Below, piece by piece: positions 4,645 through 5,806 of a DNA stretch of 5,806 bases. The stretch is from CAYMEV01 sp964389675 [NCBI: uncultured Candidatus Sumerlaeota bacterium] (GTDB lineage: Bacteria; CAYMEV01), in NCBI GenBank assembly GCA_964389675.1, contig CAYMEV010000048.1, positions 1-5,806 of the forward strand, read 5' to 3'. Numbering within the stretch: the first letter of the stretch is position 1; each line of letters opens with the position of its first letter. The translations under genes and the position numbers were made by a program. The notes under the pieces are model-generated. The model did not search any database. It saw nothing but the letters and a program-made list of their open reading frames with translations, and was not told the origin of the DNA.

Positions 4645-5806
4645 ATGCCTTCTGATCCAAGAAAAAAGGCTGTCAGTATACTGACTGATATCCTTGCGGA
4701 CGACAAACATCTCAATGAAGAGATTGAAAAACTGCATACTGCAGATATTGACACAAGGGATAAAAATCTCTGTATAAATCTTGTTTACGGTGTCCTTCAG
4801 AAATTAAAGCTGATTGATGGACTGATTGAAAATTATTCCAGGCATAAGCCAAAAAAGATAAAGATTTTTGCAATGAATACTCTCAGAATATCCGTTTACA
4901 GCATTGTTTTCATGGATAGGATACCCGGCTATGCTGCTGTATCGTCATGCCTTAATATGATCAGAAGAAATGAGATCTATCTCAAAGGGTATTTTCACAG
5001 TATATTATCCCGGGTTTCAAAGGACAGGGAAAAGATACTTGATAATATCAGGCAGAGCAGTGAATATTCCCTGATATATTCACTTCCTGAGTGGTTTTTG
5101 GAAAAGATATTTAAGCATTACCCGGAAGCCACGGCTTTGAACATTATACAATCATTTGATCAAAAGCCCGGGATATTTCTAAGGTTTGCAAAGAAAGGAA
5201 GCATCCCCGATCAAATAACAGGAAACAGCACCTGCCTTCCTGAGTTCCTTTCCATTGAAAGCAGTGACCTGCCGGAAATGGTGAAAATACTTGGAAGGCA
5301 GAAAATCCCTTATTATGTCCAGTCCCTTTCAAGCGGGCTGGTATCCTATATATACAGGCCGGATAAGTCAGAAAAAATAATTGATCTCTGTTGTGGAAAA
5401 GGCGGAAAACTGATACATTTTATGGATATCAACAGGGATCAGGACCTTAAGGTATATGCATACAGCCACTATGAGAAGGATTTGAAAATGCTCGAGAGAA
5501 ACCTTCTTCTATGGGGATTTTCAAAAAACATAAAGCTGATAAAAGGGCTTTCAAATCTGGGGGAAGGGGAATTCTCGACTGTCCTTCTGGATGTTCCCTG
5601 CACAGGATCAGGTATTCTGGCAAAAGCCCCTGATATCAGATACAGGCTTACTGAAGAAAATCTTGCCCAGCTGAATAAGCTTCAGGGAAGCCTTCTTGGC
5701 AGAGCCGTTGAATTAGTACCTGAGGGGGGGCATATTATTTACAGCAGCTGTTCTATACTTAAGGAAGAAAATATTGACATAATAAGGGAATTTGACAGTA
5801 AAATTG
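4645..5806 (+). CDS. rsmB: RsmB-like 16S rRNA m5C methyltransferase (3' end outside window), divergent SAM site
   Basis: The frame is open for 387 codons to the window edge; RsmB proteins are usually around 430-450 residues, so only the last part is missing. RsmB methylates C967 of 16S rRNA (E. coli numbering) using SAM. Residues about 5-140 form a NusB-like RNA-binding domain (RKKAVSILTDIL, LVYGVLQKLKLIDGLI, AVSSCLNMIRR, KGYFHSILSRVSK). The methyltransferase domain follows. Motif IV is LLDVPCTGSGIL with Cys319 and the downstream PDIRYRL; motif VI is YSSCSILKEEN with Cys369. These are the two cysteines of the Nol1/Nop2/Sun mechanism. Motif I is IIDLCCGKGGK (245-255) instead of the usual DxCAAPGGK, and the acidic residue after strand 2 is Ser274 (AYSHYEKD). 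The usual Asp after strand 3 is not seen (GLSNLGEGEF). SAM binding may be weakened. Start ATG 4645 follows AGGGG by 9 bases. Confidence 0.85.
   Translation, partial: MPSDPRKKAVSILTDILADDKHLNEEIEKLHTADIDTRDKNLCINLVYGVLQKLKLIDGLIENYSRHKPKKIKIFAMNTLRISVYSIVFMDRIPGYAAVSSCLNMIRRNEIYLKGYFHSILSRVSKDREKILDNIRQSSEYSLIYSLPEWFLEKIFKHYPEATALNIIQSFDQKPGIFLRFAKKGSIPDQITGNSTCLPEFLSIESSDLPEMVKILGRQKIPYYVQSLSSGLVSYIYRPDKSEKIIDLCCGKGGKLIHFMDINRDQDLKVYAYSHYEKDLKMLERNLLLWGFSKNIKLIKGLSNLGEGEFSTVLLDVPCTGSGILAKAPDIRYRLTEENLAQLNKLQGSLLGRAVELVPEGGHIIYSSCSILKEENIDIIREFDSKI

Noticed and set aside
5144-5332. 62-codon minus-strand frame inside the RsmB-like gene
   Set aside because: The plus frame is a continuous, recognisable RsmB-type protein; the minus frame is a shadow.
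1-5806. Mobile element, CRISPR array, tRNA or rRNA genes
   Set aside because: I saw no transposase or integrase, no terminal inverted repeats with target duplications, no regularly spaced repeats and no cloverleaf or rRNA-like stretch.

Overview
The window looks like a chromosomal segment of an AT-rich bacterium. Arginine is written almost entirely with AGA/AGG (about one CGN codon among some twenty in the last gene) and ATA is a common isoleucine codon. Three or four products carry Sec-type N-termini, and the start regions have clear Shine-Dalgarno (SD) sequences. Nothing identifies the lineage: there is no rRNA, tRNA, transposase, CRISPR array or phage gene. It reads as a patchwork of short, separately regulated units rather than one long operon.

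Left part (1-635): the 3' end of a plus-strand gene for a beta-rich, probably extracellular domain, then three successive stem-loops, of which the middle one is a good rho-independent terminator. Next (636-1398) comes a minus-strand gene for a secreted protein built of five exactly phased 19-residue beta-solenoid repeats. Its promoter is bracketed base for base by an 11-bp inverted repeat. The rest of the gap up to 1398 holds a hairpin and a second promoter-like element whose spacer is filled by a 15-bp palindrome, in front of a VOC-fold (glyoxalase-like) gene at 1399-1782.

Middle part (1783-2605): a gene for a small helical, TPR-like protein with two credible start codons, one giving a signal peptide and one not. 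A hairpin follows in the convergent gap.

Right part (2606-5806): a minus-strand pair made of a corrinoid adenosyltransferase (CobO/BtuR family) and, overlapping its end, a 473-residue exported protein of unknown function that probably starts at TTG. Divergent from them is an RsmB-like 16S rRNA m5C methyltransferase, cut by the window end, which keeps both motif cysteines but has eroded SAM-binding motifs.

The only genes with a confident biochemical role are the adenosyltransferase (makes adenosylcobalamin), the VOC protein (metal site visible, substrate unknown) and the rRNA methyltransferase. I see no pathway linking them. The most unusual signals are the two palindrome-promoter arrangements, the phased solenoid and the eroded RsmB motifs. 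No wholly new multi-gene system is evident.
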